Origin: an uncultured Lachnospiraceae bacterium
GTDB taxonomy: Bacteria > Bacillota > Clostridia > Lachnospirales > Lachnospiraceae
Reading direction: 5' to 3'
Assembly (NCBI GenBank): GCA_947631685.1
Contig: CANRMI010000003.1
Location: 62,001 to 126,000, forward strand
Length of the DNA: 64,000 bases
This document shows, piece by piece, positions 25,899 through 34,014 of this stretch (positions are counted from its first letter, which is position 1; each line of letters begins with the position of its first letter). A model generated the notes under the pieces. That model did not search any database, was not told the DNA's origin, and was given only the letters and a program-made list of their open reading frames with translations. The translations under genes and the position numbers were made by a program.

Positions 25899-26510
25899 AT
25901 GAACGGAAAAGAAAAATGCAGGGCGTTAAAAGAAATCCGCAGGCAGATTGCCGAAAAGAACGACATCCCTTACGCGGTTTCCCAATGCACACATCAGGGA
26001 AACTGTAAAGGCACCTGCCCTAAATGCGAAGCGGAGCTGCGGTATCTGGAAAAAGAGCTGGCTCTCCGGAAAAGTCTCGGAAAGGCCGTGGCAGTCGCCG
26101 GAATCTCTCTGGCCGCATTTAGCGGGCTGACCGCCTGTGGTATCTCCGGCACCGGCACGTCCCAGGCCGGTACTTCACAGACTGGTGCTTCCCAGGTCGG
26201 TACGTCTCGGACCGGTACTTCGCAGACCGGCAGTGCTTCCATTCCGGAAACTGCGGGCGAAAACGCTTCCGGTACCTTGGTTCCTGGCTCCCAGCCCGAC
26301 GATTCATCTTCCCAAACCCTGCCGGAATCCTCTGTCCCTGCCGAAACGGCACCCCAGGACGAATACATGGGAGAGCTGCCGGAAGACCTTGTCATGGGAG
26401 AGATCCTGCCGGCCTCCTATACTATCGAGGGGGACATCTCGCTGCAGGAAGCGCCGGACATATCCGGCGGGGACAGCGATTCCCGGGAGGTGCCTTCCTT
26501 TGTCGAATAA
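25899..26510 (+). CDS. Cys-cluster protein with lipobox-like segment and Thr/Ser/Gly-rich repeat, paired with a radical SAM gene
   Basis: The 203-residue protein has three parts. Residues 1-60 are charged and contain C7, C30, C36, C40 and C43; C36-x3-C40-x2-C43 (CKGTCPKC) could bind an iron-sulfur cluster or zinc. Residues 61-80 are hydrophobic and end in LTAC-G, like a lipobox but far from the N-terminus. Residues 82-110 are a GTSQ(A/T)-type five-residue repeat, and the rest is acidic and Ser/Pro-rich. AGGAGG precedes ATG 25899. The stop overlaps the start of the radical SAM gene, so the two are coupled. The family seems conserved in Lachnospiraceae, but I know no described function. It may be a substrate or partner of the radical SAM enzyme. 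Confidence 0.6.
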   Translation: MNGKEKCRALKEIRRQIAEKNDIPYAVSQCTHQGNCKGTCPKCEAELRYLEKELALRKSLGKAVAVAGISLAAFSGLTACGISGTGTSQAGTSQTGASQVGTSRTGTSQTGSASIPETAGENASGTLVPGSQPDDSSSQTLPESSVPAETAPQDEYMGELPEDLVMGEILPASYTIEGDISLQEAPDISGGDSDSREVPSFVE

Positions 26511-27153
26511 TTCCTCTCCCCGGCTGCCGGTTTTCGCCATAGAAAGACACCGTCTGACTACGGACGGGCAGGGCGTTTCCACCCTGGTGGGCGCTTACGG
26601 GTGTACTCTGGCCTGCCGCTACTGCATCAATCCCCATGCCTGGAACTCGGATACCCTGAAAAAATGTGTTTCTTTCACCCCCGAAACGCTCTATGAGCGG
26701 GTGCGGCAGGACGAATTATATTTTCTTGCCACCGGAGGCGGTATCACCTTCGGGGGCGGGGAATCCCTTCTCCATGCGGAATTTATTCGCGCTTTCCGCC
26801 AGGTATGCGGCCGCCGCTGGCGCCTGACCGTGGAAACCTCTCTCCAGATTCCGTCCGAACGGCTGGAAATGACACTGGATTCCGTGGACGAGTACATTGT
26901 AGACATCAAGGATCTGGAGCCTGAGACCTACCTGGCTTATACCGGTATGCCCATTGACAGGCTTCTGGCCAATCTGCGAATCTTAAGCAGCCGGATCGCC
27001 AGCCCTCCCCAAGGGGGAGCCCCTGTCAGCGTCCATATCCGGGTCCCCCTTATTCCCGGCTATAATACTCCAAAGCAATTACAGACATCCGCAGAGAAGC
27101 TCCGATCCATGGGCTTTTCCCATATCGAAACCTTTCCTTACGTTCTAAAATGA
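26500..27153 (+). CDS. Radical SAM protein, pyruvate-formate-lyase-activase-like
   Basis: A TTG start at 26500 with GGGAGG nine bases upstream gives 217 residues, consistent with a minimal radical SAM barrel. The cluster motif C-x3-C-x2-C is 'CTLACRYC' within 'GAYGCTLACRYCINPHAW'; the SAM-binding 'GGGITFGGGESLL' follows, then 'VETSLQI', 'DIKDLEP' and 'RVPLIPGYN', all typical of glycyl-radical activases. No glycyl-radical enzyme lies nearby, and no extra ferredoxin-like cluster insert is seen. The start codon overlaps the end of the Cys-cluster protein gene. A longer frame back to 26137 is a shadow of that gene. Confidence 0.88.
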   Translation: MSNNSSPRLPVFAIERHRLTTDGQGVSTLVGAYGCTLACRYCINPHAWNSDTLKKCVSFTPETLYERVRQDELYFLATGGGITFGGGESLLHAEFIRAFRQVCGRRWRLTVETSLQIPSERLEMTLDSVDEYIVDIKDLEPETYLAYTGMPIDRLLANLRILSSRIASPPQGGAPVSVHIRVPLIPGYNTPKQLQTSAEKLRSMGFSHIETFPYVLK

Positions 27154-27190
27154 CTTTTTCCCAAAAATATTTATGTTTTTGAAAAAATCT

Positions 27191-27221
27191 ATTGACTTTC
27201 CACCTTGGGGAAGGTATATCA
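27191..27221 (+). promoter_or_regulatory. MerR-type promoter with central dyad
   Basis: TTGACT and TATCAT are separated by 19 bases, and the spacer contains ACCTT-GGGG-AAGGT, a perfect dyad. This is a typical MerR-regulated promoter and drives the MerR-YbjQ-CPBP operon, indicating autoregulation. Boundaries are approximate to a base or two. Confidence 0.75.
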
Positions 27222-27243
27222 TAAGCCTATAAAAGGAGGGCTT

Positions 27244-27933
27244 ATGAAGATCAACGAAGTAGAGCAGACTGTAGGCATTACCAAAAAGAGCATTCGTTTT
27301 TATGAGCAGGAGGGGCTTTTAAAACCATCCCGAAATCTTTCCAACGGTTACCGGGACTATTCCCAGGAAGATTTAGACACGCTTCTGTCCATCAAACTGC
27401 TCCGCAAACTGGGTATTCCCATTGAGGACATCAAAAAGATGGAGGCCGGCTATCTGACTCTGGAGGACTGCCTGCACAGACATTTGATCTTTCTGGAACA
27501 GGAAAACAAAAACCTGACGGCTGTTATGGCATTCTGCCACCGGCTTCTGGAAGAAGAGCTTCCCGCCAAAGATCCTGCCTTTCCGGAAACAGGAGCCGCT
27601 CTTGCACTGGGTACCCTGCCCGCGGCACAGCTTTTGGAAGAAATGAAAAATCTGGAAGAAGGAGGAACCCGTTTTATGAAAGAAAAAAACCAAAAGCGGC
27701 ATATTTTCAAAAAGAACGCCTGGATTGCCGCCCTGGTCGCCTGCTGCCTTATGCTGATGCCCCTGATCCTTGTCCTGTGGATTGCGGCAGTCGCACAAGA
27801 GGCGATCCTCGGTCCCGTTGTGCTGCTGGTTATTATTGTGCCCTGCTTTGGCATTACGGGAACCATATTGGCGTTGAGAGAACGTATCAAAGAAATTGAA
27901 GGAGGAGAATTAGATGAAGCTTCTAAATATTGA
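27244..27933 (+). CDS. MerR-family regulator with C-terminal membrane helices
   Basis: Residues 1-70 form a MerR winged helix ('KINEVEQTVGITKKSIRFYEQEGLL', 'LSNGYRDYSQEDL'). A helical linker follows, and residues 155-215 contain two hydrophobic helices ('AWIAALVACCLMLMPLILVLWIAA', 'VVLLVIIVPCFGITGTILAL'), so the regulator is probably membrane-tethered. AAAGGAGG before ATG 27244 sets the start. A typical 19-bp-spacer promoter precedes it. The last 20 bases overlap the YbjQ gene. Membrane-anchored MerR proteins are less common than soluble ones; the signal could be envelope stress, but that is a guess. Confidence 0.85.
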   Translation: MKINEVEQTVGITKKSIRFYEQEGLLKPSRNLSNGYRDYSQEDLDTLLSIKLLRKLGIPIEDIKKMEAGYLTLEDCLHRHLIFLEQENKNLTAVMAFCHRLLEEELPAKDPAFPETGAALALGTLPAAQLLEEMKNLEEGGTRFMKEKNQKRHIFKKNAWIAALVACCLMLMPLILVLWIAAVAQEAILGPVVLLVIIVPCFGITGTILALRERIKEIEGGELDEASKY

Positions 27934-28234
27934 TTATATCCCCGGTACAGAAGATAAAGAAATCGAGGCTCTGGGAATCGTGAAAGGCACGATCGTGCAT
28001 ACCAAGAATGTAGGACGGGATTTTATGGCCGCCATGAAAACGCTGGTGGGCGGAGAACTGACCGGCTATACCCAGATGCTGAACGAAGCCCGGCAGATCG
28101 CAGTCAAGCGTATGGTGGATGAGGCCGAAGCACTGGGGGCCGACGCCATTTTAAACGTCCGCTACGGCACTTCCTCCGTGATGTCCGGCGCTGCGGAGGT
28201 TATCGCTTACGGCACTGCCGTCAAGATCAAATAA
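27914..28234 (+). CDS. YbjQ family (UPF0145) heavy-metal-binding-domain protein
   Basis: The 106-residue protein matches YbjQ: 'EALGIVKGTIVHTKNVGRDFMAAMKTLVGGELTGYTQML' and 'EAEALGADAILNVRYGTSS' are the two conserved blocks. YbjQ proteins form symmetric pentamers; a heavy-metal-binding label exists but the function is unproven. The start overlaps the MerR gene by 20 bases and uses its own GGAGGAG. The CPBP protease gene begins 11 bases after the stop. Confidence 0.9.
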   Translation: MKLLNIDYIPGTEDKEIEALGIVKGTIVHTKNVGRDFMAAMKTLVGGELTGYTQMLNEARQIAVKRMVDEAEALGADAILNVRYGTSSVMSGAAEVIAYGTAVKIK

Positions 28235-28245
28235 GGGAGGAACCT

Positions 28246-29154
28246 ATGAAATCGGATACGCTGACCGACAGAAGGATCCTTCTGTATCTGGCCATTACCT
28301 TTGGTATTACCTATCTTGCGGAATTTGGCATCCTGTGGCCCATGGCGCGCAGTGCCTCTTCCCTGCAGCAGGGCCTTTTTACACTGGTGGAAGCATGTAT
28401 GATGTTTGTGCCTTCTCTGGGCGTACTGCTTACCCGCCTGTTTACAAAAGAAGGTTTTCGGGATTCTTATATCGTCCCTAAAACGGGAAAAAAGTGCATC
28501 CCCTACTTTCTTATGGCTTACTTTGGCCCCTCTCTCCTGACTGCCGCAGGTGCTGCTCTTTATTTCCTGCTCTTTCCCGGGCATCTGGATACACATATGG
28601 GCTATATCGCGGGGCTCTATGCTGCCCAGGGTGTTCCCAATATCTCCCCTGCCATGCTGCGGCTGACCGCGCTTGCGCAGATTGCCGCCGGCATTTTCCT
28701 GGGGCCCCTGCTAAACTGCATTACCTGCTTTGGGGAGGAATGGGGTTGGAGAGGGTATCTCCTGCCTAAAATGCTAAAGAAACTGCCCGTCCTGCCGGTT
28801 CTTCTGATCAACGGGATCATCTGGGGCCTCTGGCATATGCCCCTTACCATACTGGGGCACAACTACGGCCTTGGCTACGCAGGCTACCCCGTTACGGGCA
28901 TTCTGGCCATGTGCCTGTTTTGTACCGTCATCGGCACCTGCTTTTCCTATGTTACCATCAGGACGGGAAGCTGTCTGCCGGCCGTACTGGCTCACGGCGC
29001 CTTAAACGCTTTGGCGGCCGCTCCCTCCCTGTTTACGGCGGACGGCGGCAATCCTTTCATAGGCCCCGTACCCACCGGTATCGTGGGCGGAAGCGCCTTT
29101 TTGGTATGCGCTGTCATCATGGCTGTGCGCTTGATGAAAAGAACTGCTGATTAA
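28246..29154 (+). CDS. CPBP family intramembrane metalloprotease
   Basis: About 302 residues with seven to eight membrane helices contain the three CPBP (Abi/Rce1) motifs: 'CFGEEWGWRGYLLP' (EExxxR), 'GIIWGLWHMPL' (conserved His) and 'LAHGALNAL' (HxxxN). Members process prenylated proteins, bacteriocin-related peptides or remain uncharacterised. GGGAGG precedes the ATG. It is the last gene of the MerR operon, so the membrane-bound MerR protein could be its regulator or even its substrate; that is inference only. Confidence 0.9.
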   Translation: MKSDTLTDRRILLYLAITFGITYLAEFGILWPMARSASSLQQGLFTLVEACMMFVPSLGVLLTRLFTKEGFRDSYIVPKTGKKCIPYFLMAYFGPSLLTAAGAALYFLLFPGHLDTHMGYIAGLYAAQGVPNISPAMLRLTALAQIAAGIFLGPLLNCITCFGEEWGWRGYLLPKMLKKLPVLPVLLINGIIWGLWHMPLTILGHNYGLGYAGYPVTGILAMCLFCTVIGTCFSYVTIRTGSCLPAVLAHGALNALAAAPSLFTADGGNPFIGPVPTGIVGGSAFLVCAVIMAVRLMKRTAD

Positions 29155-29199
29155 TATTTTATAGATAAAGTAACTGGATTGAAAAAAGCGCCAAATGAT

Positions 29200-29379
29200 T
29201 TACTCTGAATGCTCAGATTCGTAGATAGCTTGGTCAATGCGGTTAATCCTTGCGAATTTATCATACAATTCACTGCTCATTACAACCAAATCGCTATATC
29301 CGTTTTTGGTAATAAAAATAGGCTTCTGCTCTTTGTGTGCAATATTGGAAATTTCGGATGCAATTTTATATGCAAACAT
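29200..29379 (-). CDS. Orphan Phd/YefM-like antitoxin, N-terminally shortened
   Basis: A 59-codon frame gives 'ASEISNIAHKEQKPIFITKNGYSDLVVMSSELYDKF', which matches the Phd/YefM antitoxin core (P-I-F-I-T-K-N-G and D-L-V-V-M-S). The family's first beta strand (I.P.S.LR) is missing: an in-frame TGA lies just before ATG 29379, and no strong ribosome-binding site is visible. No RelE/Doc-type toxin lies downstream before the CPBP gene end. I read it as an orphan or decaying antitoxin. Apart from an upstream palindrome, the 340-bp gap 29155-29493 holds nothing else. Confidence 0.6.
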   Translation of the reverse strand: MFAYKIASEISNIAHKEQKPIFITKNGYSDLVVMSSELYDKFARINRIDQAIYESEHSE

Positions 29380-29422
29380 TCAGTAAATTTCGTTTTTCCC
29401 ATCGCTTACCCTTGCGACCAAA

Positions 29423-29442
29423 CAGCATAGAATATGCTATGT
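29423..29442. promoter_or_regulatory. Palindrome upstream of the antitoxin relic
   Basis: AGCATA-GAA-TATGCT is a perfect inverted repeat about 45 bases upstream of the antitoxin frame, a usual place for an antitoxin operator. Confidence 0.4.
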
Positions 29443-29493
29443 TTCTAGTTTCCATTTAGTTATAAATATGGCATTGGTTAGACAAACTGGTTT

Positions 29494-30045
29494 TTATAGA
29501 TGAAAGGTTTCTTTAATCATTTTTGCAACTTCATCAGGCTCTTTATCAGAATTATCGATTCTAAGATAGTTGTCAAAAACAATCTCGCCTTCATAACTGA
29601 CACACCTGTGATTTTTATCATCATTGATCAAACGCTGGTTCGAATTCTCTATATCTCTTTTGGAAGCCTTATTTTTCAGCCTGTTCTCTGAAACATTTCT
29701 TTTCAGCCTGATTTCTTGCGGAGCGATCAATTCAACGTAATAGAAATCTGTCCCATACGGTTCAAATATACCCTTGACGTGCTCCAGATACTCCCAGTCT
29801 GAAGGTAAATCGAAATCCATCATCAATGTAAAAATCATCCCATAATTGTCAGAAGCTGCATAGTTCCTGAAAATAATGTCTCGCATTTCTAATATCGTTT
29901 TCCCATCGTATCTGCCGAAAATTTTTATCACAGGTTCGATGGTCATGTGATTGTGAAAGAGCCTTAATTCAGTTATTTTCATCAGTTCTTGGCCAACTGT
30001 CATTTTTCCAACAGCAGCATCACCAATTATAAATAATAATTTCAT
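29494..30045 (-). CDS. Small P-loop kinase-like protein
   Basis: About 183 residues start with a Walker A motif in 'LLFIIGDAAVGKMTVGQEL', resembling shikimate- or nucleoside-kinase-like ATPases annotated as AAA-family proteins. An Arg-rich lid ('IRLKRNVSENRLKNKASKRDIEN') follows around residue 120. The substrate is unknown. ATG 30045 has GGAGG about six bases upstream. The gene is distinctly more AT-rich than the CPBP operon and lies in an accessory stretch with other lineage-specific genes. Confidence 0.7.
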   Translation of the reverse strand: MKLLFIIGDAAVGKMTVGQELMKITELRLFHNHMTIEPVIKIFGRYDGKTILEMRDIIFRNYAASDNYGMIFTLMMDFDLPSDWEYLEHVKGIFEPYGTDFYYVELIAPQEIRLKRNVSENRLKNKASKRDIENSNQRLINDDKNHRCVSYEGEIVFDNYLRIDNSDKEPDEVAKMIKETFHL

Positions 30046-30096
30046 AGAACGCCTCCACAATTAATCATATATTTTATCATGTCTAAAGCTACAAAT

Positions 30097-30651
30097 CTAT
30101 AGTTTTTCCAATCTTCCGTTAAAATTGCCGTCAGGTTCTGTTAAAGCCCAAACACTTCTACATTTTGTACACTTATAATAAAATTTTTTATGTCCATAAC
30201 CATCATACTTATTAATGGAGTGTTTTTTACAAAGTTTCTTTGCTTTTTCTAGTTCAGCAATATATTTTTTTAGATAACAAAAATCGGAAATTTCATTAAA
30301 ATCATCAACTTCGGCTAGCACTTCACAAACACATGATATTTTTATTGATTTTATAATATTATTTTCTATAATAATCAATGGAGAACCTTTCCAATCAAAC
30401 CATATTGCATCATCTGCTATAAAATACAACCGTTTCTCACCCAAAAAGGTTTTATTTGCTATAGTCATCAATTCTATTTTTTCGTTAACTGTTGCTTTTT
30501 TATTTGGATACCACTCTATTTTATTAGCAAGCACCAAAAAATAATCTCTTCCTATTTCTCCATGAAATGTTGCTATTTTATCATTATATTTTATATGAAT
30601 TTTATCGCTACTTGCTTTGCCTACTGTTACAAATTCCATACGTGTTTTCAA
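30097..30651 (-). CDS. Immunity-like protein (Imm74-like N-part, Cys-pair C-part)
   Basis: The 184-residue protein is very AT-rich. Its first half ('NDKIATFHGEIGRDYFLVLANKIEWYPNKKATVNEKIELM') resembles the beta-rich Imm74 immunity family in which 'GE', 'I..W' and 'I...EK' are conserved; this is a weak visual match. The C-terminus has a knuckle-like 'YYKCTKCRSVWALTEPDGNF'. I use TTG 30651 because GGGG lies nine bases upstream; an internal ATG at 30639 has none. No polymorphic toxin gene is adjacent, so it may be an orphan immunity gene, or something else entirely. Confidence 0.4.
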   Translation of the reverse strand: MKTRMEFVTVGKASSDKIHIKYNDKIATFHGEIGRDYFLVLANKIEWYPNKKATVNEKIELMTIANKTFLGEKRLYFIADDAIWFDWKGSPLIIIENNIIKSIKISCVCEVLAEVDDFNEISDFCYLKKYIAELEKAKKLCKKHSINKYDGYGHKKFYYKCTKCRSVWALTEPDGNFNGRLEKL

Positions 30652-30804
30652 TTATCAATTCCCCTTTAACCAATTGATGATGCTTCCATTTAATGAAAAC
30701 AGACCTGATAAACCTGGTGTAAATTCAAAAGTTCTTGGCATGTTAATTAATAATTGCAAAATAAGCAAAACGGATATCATACTTTTATTCACATTTAATC
30801 ACTT

Positions 30805-31722
30805 CTATTGATCCGGCAAATAAATTCCCGCGTTTTCTTCCGATAAATTATAATCACCGATAGTCTTTTCATCGTCTATCTCGGCAAATTTTAGAAAAGA
30901 TATTTTATCCGTTTGTTCCTTGTCAAGTCTAAAACAAAAACATATCGGAGTATCATTTTTCATGGACGTAATATAAACGGTGATATTTCCATCATCAATT
31001 TCCGTCCAGCCTTCGTGAAGTTCTCGCATTGTCTGACAGTAATCAAAAAAGCGATCTATTTCATCGTCCGTTACTCCTGAAGCCAGCAGATTGTCAGAAA
31101 GCAACTTACGAAATCTCTCTATGTAATCGTCATGATTTTTTTGCTGATAAATATTTTTCCAAAGAGTAAACGCCATATCACTTTCCTCGGAATTAGCAGG
31201 ATACACTATCCCTGCAACTAAAAGATCTTCGCCTCCCTGATTAAGTCCGGCATCCGGCCAAATCTGAAGCTTCATGCTGTAGACTCCTTCTTTTTCCTTA
31301 TCTTTTTCATTTATTGTCCACGCATTCCAGGTAAGCTTATAGTAGTTTTCTGTTGTTTTAAAAACGCATACCGGAGAAACCATACATCTTTCACCACCGC
31401 TCGAATATTTAGTTGAGCTTGCATTAGTCTGCGTAACTTCAACAAATTCGCCTTCATATATGCTGAGCATATATTCGATCCCTTCATCCAGATCTGGACA
31501 AAGATCTTTGGCACGAACAGAAAACAGATTTTTGATTGCGTCAGCATCGTTATTTTCCAAAGCCTCTATTACTGTTTCTGAAACACTCACATTCTCCGTC
31601 TGATCAATAACGAGATTACCTTCATAATGGCTGTTCAATTCTTCTACAACAGAACAGGAGGTTAGGCTTAACATCAATATTACGGACATTGTGCAGCAAA
31701 GCAATTTTTTAAATTTTAACAT
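30805..31722 (-). CDS. DUF5104-like lipoprotein
   Basis: A signal peptide ends with the lipobox LTSC, followed by 285 exported residues. The segment 'VIEALENNDADAIKNLFS' and 'LDEGIEYMLSIYEGEF' matches the N-terminal repeat of DUF5104, a family of Firmicute lipoproteins of unknown role, sometimes next to toxin-immunity genes. AAGGAG precedes ATG 31722. It lies between the immunity-like gene and a GNAT gene, all AT-rich and on the same strand. Confidence 0.6.
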   Translation of the reverse strand: MLKFKKLLCCTMSVILMLSLTSCSVVEELNSHYEGNLVIDQTENVSVSETVIEALENNDADAIKNLFSVRAKDLCPDLDEGIEYMLSIYEGEFVEVTQTNASSTKYSSGGERCMVSPVCVFKTTENYYKLTWNAWTINEKDKEKEGVYSMKLQIWPDAGLNQGGEDLLVAGIVYPANSEESDMAFTLWKNIYQQKNHDDYIERFRKLLSDNLLASGVTDDEIDRFFDYCQTMRELHEGWTEIDDGNITVYITSMKNDTPICFCFRLDKEQTDKISFLKFAEIDDEKTIGDYNLSEENAGIYLPDQ

Positions 31723-31843
31723 AAGATTCTCCTTAATCAGTCGTTTGTCCTTGCTTATACTATTAACAGAAACAGGAGCTCCTGACTTGTTTTATTCCGG
31801 TAAGACCATCCGCGCAGATCACCAGGATATCCTGTCTTTTTGT

Positions 31844-32362
31844 CTAAAGCTCACGGAACATAATATTCCGCTTCCACCCTGAGAGATTATGCACAATCTC
31901 TCCAATCTTGTTATACCCTAACACCTCTATGTTCCTGACAGAGTACACATTATCCGGGCAGACCATACACCATGTACGCTTATACCCGCTCTTCTTTGCG
32001 ATGCAAATAGTTTCTTCCATCAACTGCTGTTGCAGCCTCTTTCCTCTATCTTTCGTGTCAACAAAGACACAGTCGAAGTAGAGACACTTTGAGGTATTAA
32101 GAGGTATCCCACTCTGTTTAACCATCTCAGCATCTTCGTGGTAATCCCCTGCAATACTTACAGCACTAATCCTATCTCCATACAGGGCCAAGAGTAATAT
32201 TCCGTTATTCTCAAACAAAGAGTATACCTCGTCCCCCGATGTTTGTATATACCAGAAATCTTCTTTTAACGTCTTGTCGACATAATCCTGGAGAGCCATG
32301 ATATCATCTATGTAGTAATCCAGGTCTCGTTTATCCATTATACGAATAATATCAAACTCCAT
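31844..32362 (-). CDS. GNAT-family N-acetyltransferase
   Basis: The 172 residues fit a single GNAT fold. The central strand 'CLYFDCVFVDTKDRGKRLQQQLMEE' corresponds to motif A, where the acetyl-CoA pyrophosphate loop is (Q/R)xxGx(G/A); here it reads D-R-G-K-R-L, a relaxed version. 'KKSGYKRTWCMVCPDNVYSVRNIEVLGY' corresponds to motif B with the usual 'N..S......GF' pattern. The substrate is unknown. The upstream AGAGGATT may serve as ribosome-binding site. Confidence 0.7.
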   Translation of the reverse strand: MEFDIIRIMDKRDLDYYIDDIMALQDYVDKTLKEDFWYIQTSGDEVYSLFENNGILLLALYGDRISAVSIAGDYHEDAEMVKQSGIPLNTSKCLYFDCVFVDTKDRGKRLQQQLMEETICIAKKSGYKRTWCMVCPDNVYSVRNIEVLGYNKIGEIVHNLSGWKRNIMFREL

Positions 32363-32410
32363 TGTTAATCCTCTTTCACTTTACTAAAATATATAAACAT
32401 ATACGGAATC

Positions 32411-32680
32411 TTACGCCATTTTAACAACAAGCGTTATATAGAAGCATTCATCACAAATATCAGCGTATACCTCTCCATTCATGAGTCCCATCAGCCTTTT
32501 GCATATGAAAAGTCCAACAACAGCCCCTCCAAAAAGACTTACAATCAAATAGGGAACTGCGCCGCAGATTGCCAATAAGGATGCTGACATCACCTGTCTG
32601 CTATTAGAATACACCCAGATTGCGGTCGCGAATCCAGTCATTGAAGTTCCTAACTCTGACACGGTCTGACTAATAAAAAA
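32411..32680 (-). pseudogene. Chimeric relic: MFS N-terminus joined to histidine-kinase C-terminus
   Basis: The frame reads 'ISQTVSELGTSMTGFATAIWVYS...AVPYLIVSLFGGAVV', which matches the first two helices of macrolide-efflux-type MFS transporters (SQ.VS.LG.S.T.FA...WVY). It then changes abruptly to 'GLFICKRLMGLMNGEVYAD', the G2 box and following helix of a histidine kinase, and ends. An in-frame TGA sits just before the MFS part and neither protein is otherwise present. The first possible start is GTG 32662. I interpret it as a deletion junction between two lost genes. Confidence 0.65.
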
Positions 32681-32704
32681 TCATAAAACCGGGAAAGTTC
32701 AAAA

Positions 32705-33907
32705 TCATTCGTCGCCGGCCTTGAAATTGTAAATCGGCTTTATAATGCGTTCAATTTCAACGGTAGGGGAGATATTATTTACAATATCCGCCATATTTTT
32801 ATAGGCCATCGGGCACTCGTCCAGAGTGCTGCGGCTAACCGATGTCGTATAGATTCTGTCCATCTGTTCCTTAAACTCAGATACCGTGAAGCGTTCTTTT
32901 GCCGCACTGCGGCTCATCAATCTGCCGGCGCCATGCGGGGCAGAGTAATTCCAGTCCTCGTTTCCTTTCCCGATACAGATCAAACTGCCATCCCGCATAT
33001 TGATAGGGATGAGCAATCTCTCCCCGGCCTGAGCGGACACAGCACCCTTGCGCAAGATCATGTTCTCCAGATCGATGTAGTTATGAATAGTTGTAAACTG
33101 CTCTACAACATGAAAGCCCATCTCTTTTACGATAACATCCATCATCGCTTTGCGGTTGAGCATCGCAAAACGCTGAGCGATCTCCATATCGTGGAGATAC
33201 TGTTCTAACAGGCTTCCTTCCACATAGGCCAGCGGTTTTGGGACCGAACATTGCTTCGACTTTAGCTTCCTGAGCGCTTTTTCAATTTCTTTTTGCCTGC
33301 CCGTGGCTTTCATTTCAGATATAACGGCGTCAATTTCCTCTTTACCGTACGATGAAAGGCTCTTATACGCCGCCTCCTGATAATAATTGGCGATCTGAAG
33401 ACCAAGGTGACGGCTGCCGGAATGTACGACAATATAAATCCTCCCGTCATCGTCCTTGTCTGCCTCAATAAAATGATTACCACCCCCAAGCGTTCCAATA
33501 CTGCAAAGCGCACGGTTTGTATCAACACTTTTTACACAGTACAATGCACTTAGATCGATCTCTTTCGCATACCTGTGCGGTGTCTTGCAAATATCAAACC
33601 CGGACGGTATGCTGTCACGAATCACAACATCTAATTTCCCGGGTTCGATATGTGTCTCCTTAATCTGTATTATTTCCATACCGCACCCTATATCGACGCC
33701 AACCAGATTGGGACACACCTTATCAGAAATTGTCATGGTAGTCCCTATTGTACACCCGGCGCCGGCGTGGATGTCCGGCATCATTCTGATCCTGCTGCCC
33801 TCTACATACGGTTGGTTCAACAGGCTAATAACCTGCGATATAGATTCATTGTCAACGATGTCTGTGTACACCTTCGCAGCGGCATACTCTCCTTGCAGTT
33901 CGATCAT
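32705..33907 (-). CDS. RtcB-family RNA ligase
   Basis: RtcB joins 2',3'-cyclic phosphate or 3'-phosphate RNA ends to 5'-OH ends using GTP and Mn2+. The 400-residue protein shows 'MPDIHAGAGCTIGTT', 'VGVDIGCGM' (metal Cys), 'GTLGGGNHFIE' (metal His and guanylate site), 'VHSGSRHLG' and 'SAPHGAGRLMSR', which carries the His that becomes guanylylated. It is the short bacterial subtype, not the longer archaeal/HSPC117 form, and lacks an adjacent archease. AAGGAGG with a nearer GGAG precedes ATG 33907. A metallophosphatase gene follows about 100 bases upstream on the same strand; both could act on RNA ends. Confidence 0.9.
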   Translation of the reverse strand: MIELQGEYAAAKVYTDIVDNESISQVISLLNQPYVEGSRIRMMPDIHAGAGCTIGTTMTISDKVCPNLVGVDIGCGMEIIQIKETHIEPGKLDVVIRDSIPSGFDICKTPHRYAKEIDLSALYCVKSVDTNRALCSIGTLGGGNHFIEADKDDDGRIYIVVHSGSRHLGLQIANYYQEAAYKSLSSYGKEEIDAVISEMKATGRQKEIEKALRKLKSKQCSVPKPLAYVEGSLLEQYLHDMEIAQRFAMLNRKAMMDVIVKEMGFHVVEQFTTIHNYIDLENMILRKGAVSAQAGERLLIPINMRDGSLICIGKGNEDWNYSAPHGAGRLMSRSAAKERFTVSEFKEQMDRIYTTSVSRSTLDECPMAYKNMADIVNNISPTVEIERIIKPIYNFKAGDE

Positions 33908-34014
33908 AGCTTAAATCTCCCTCCTTAGACTTACGCTCCGCTTGCTGCTTTCTTATCCTTTTCTATCACCTGGTCTGTCTCCGTTCTCAACCCGGAATTT
34001 ATAAAGGCCAGGGG

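Noticed and set aside
26137..26499. N-terminal extension of the radical SAM frame
   Set aside because: It is Pro/Arg-rich out-of-frame reading of the Cys-cluster protein gene; the TTG at 26500 has a proper ribosome-binding site.
29209..29430. Plus-strand frame of 73 codons
   Set aside because: The opposite strand encodes a recognisable Phd/YefM antitoxin core over the same bases, and the plus frame has no start site.
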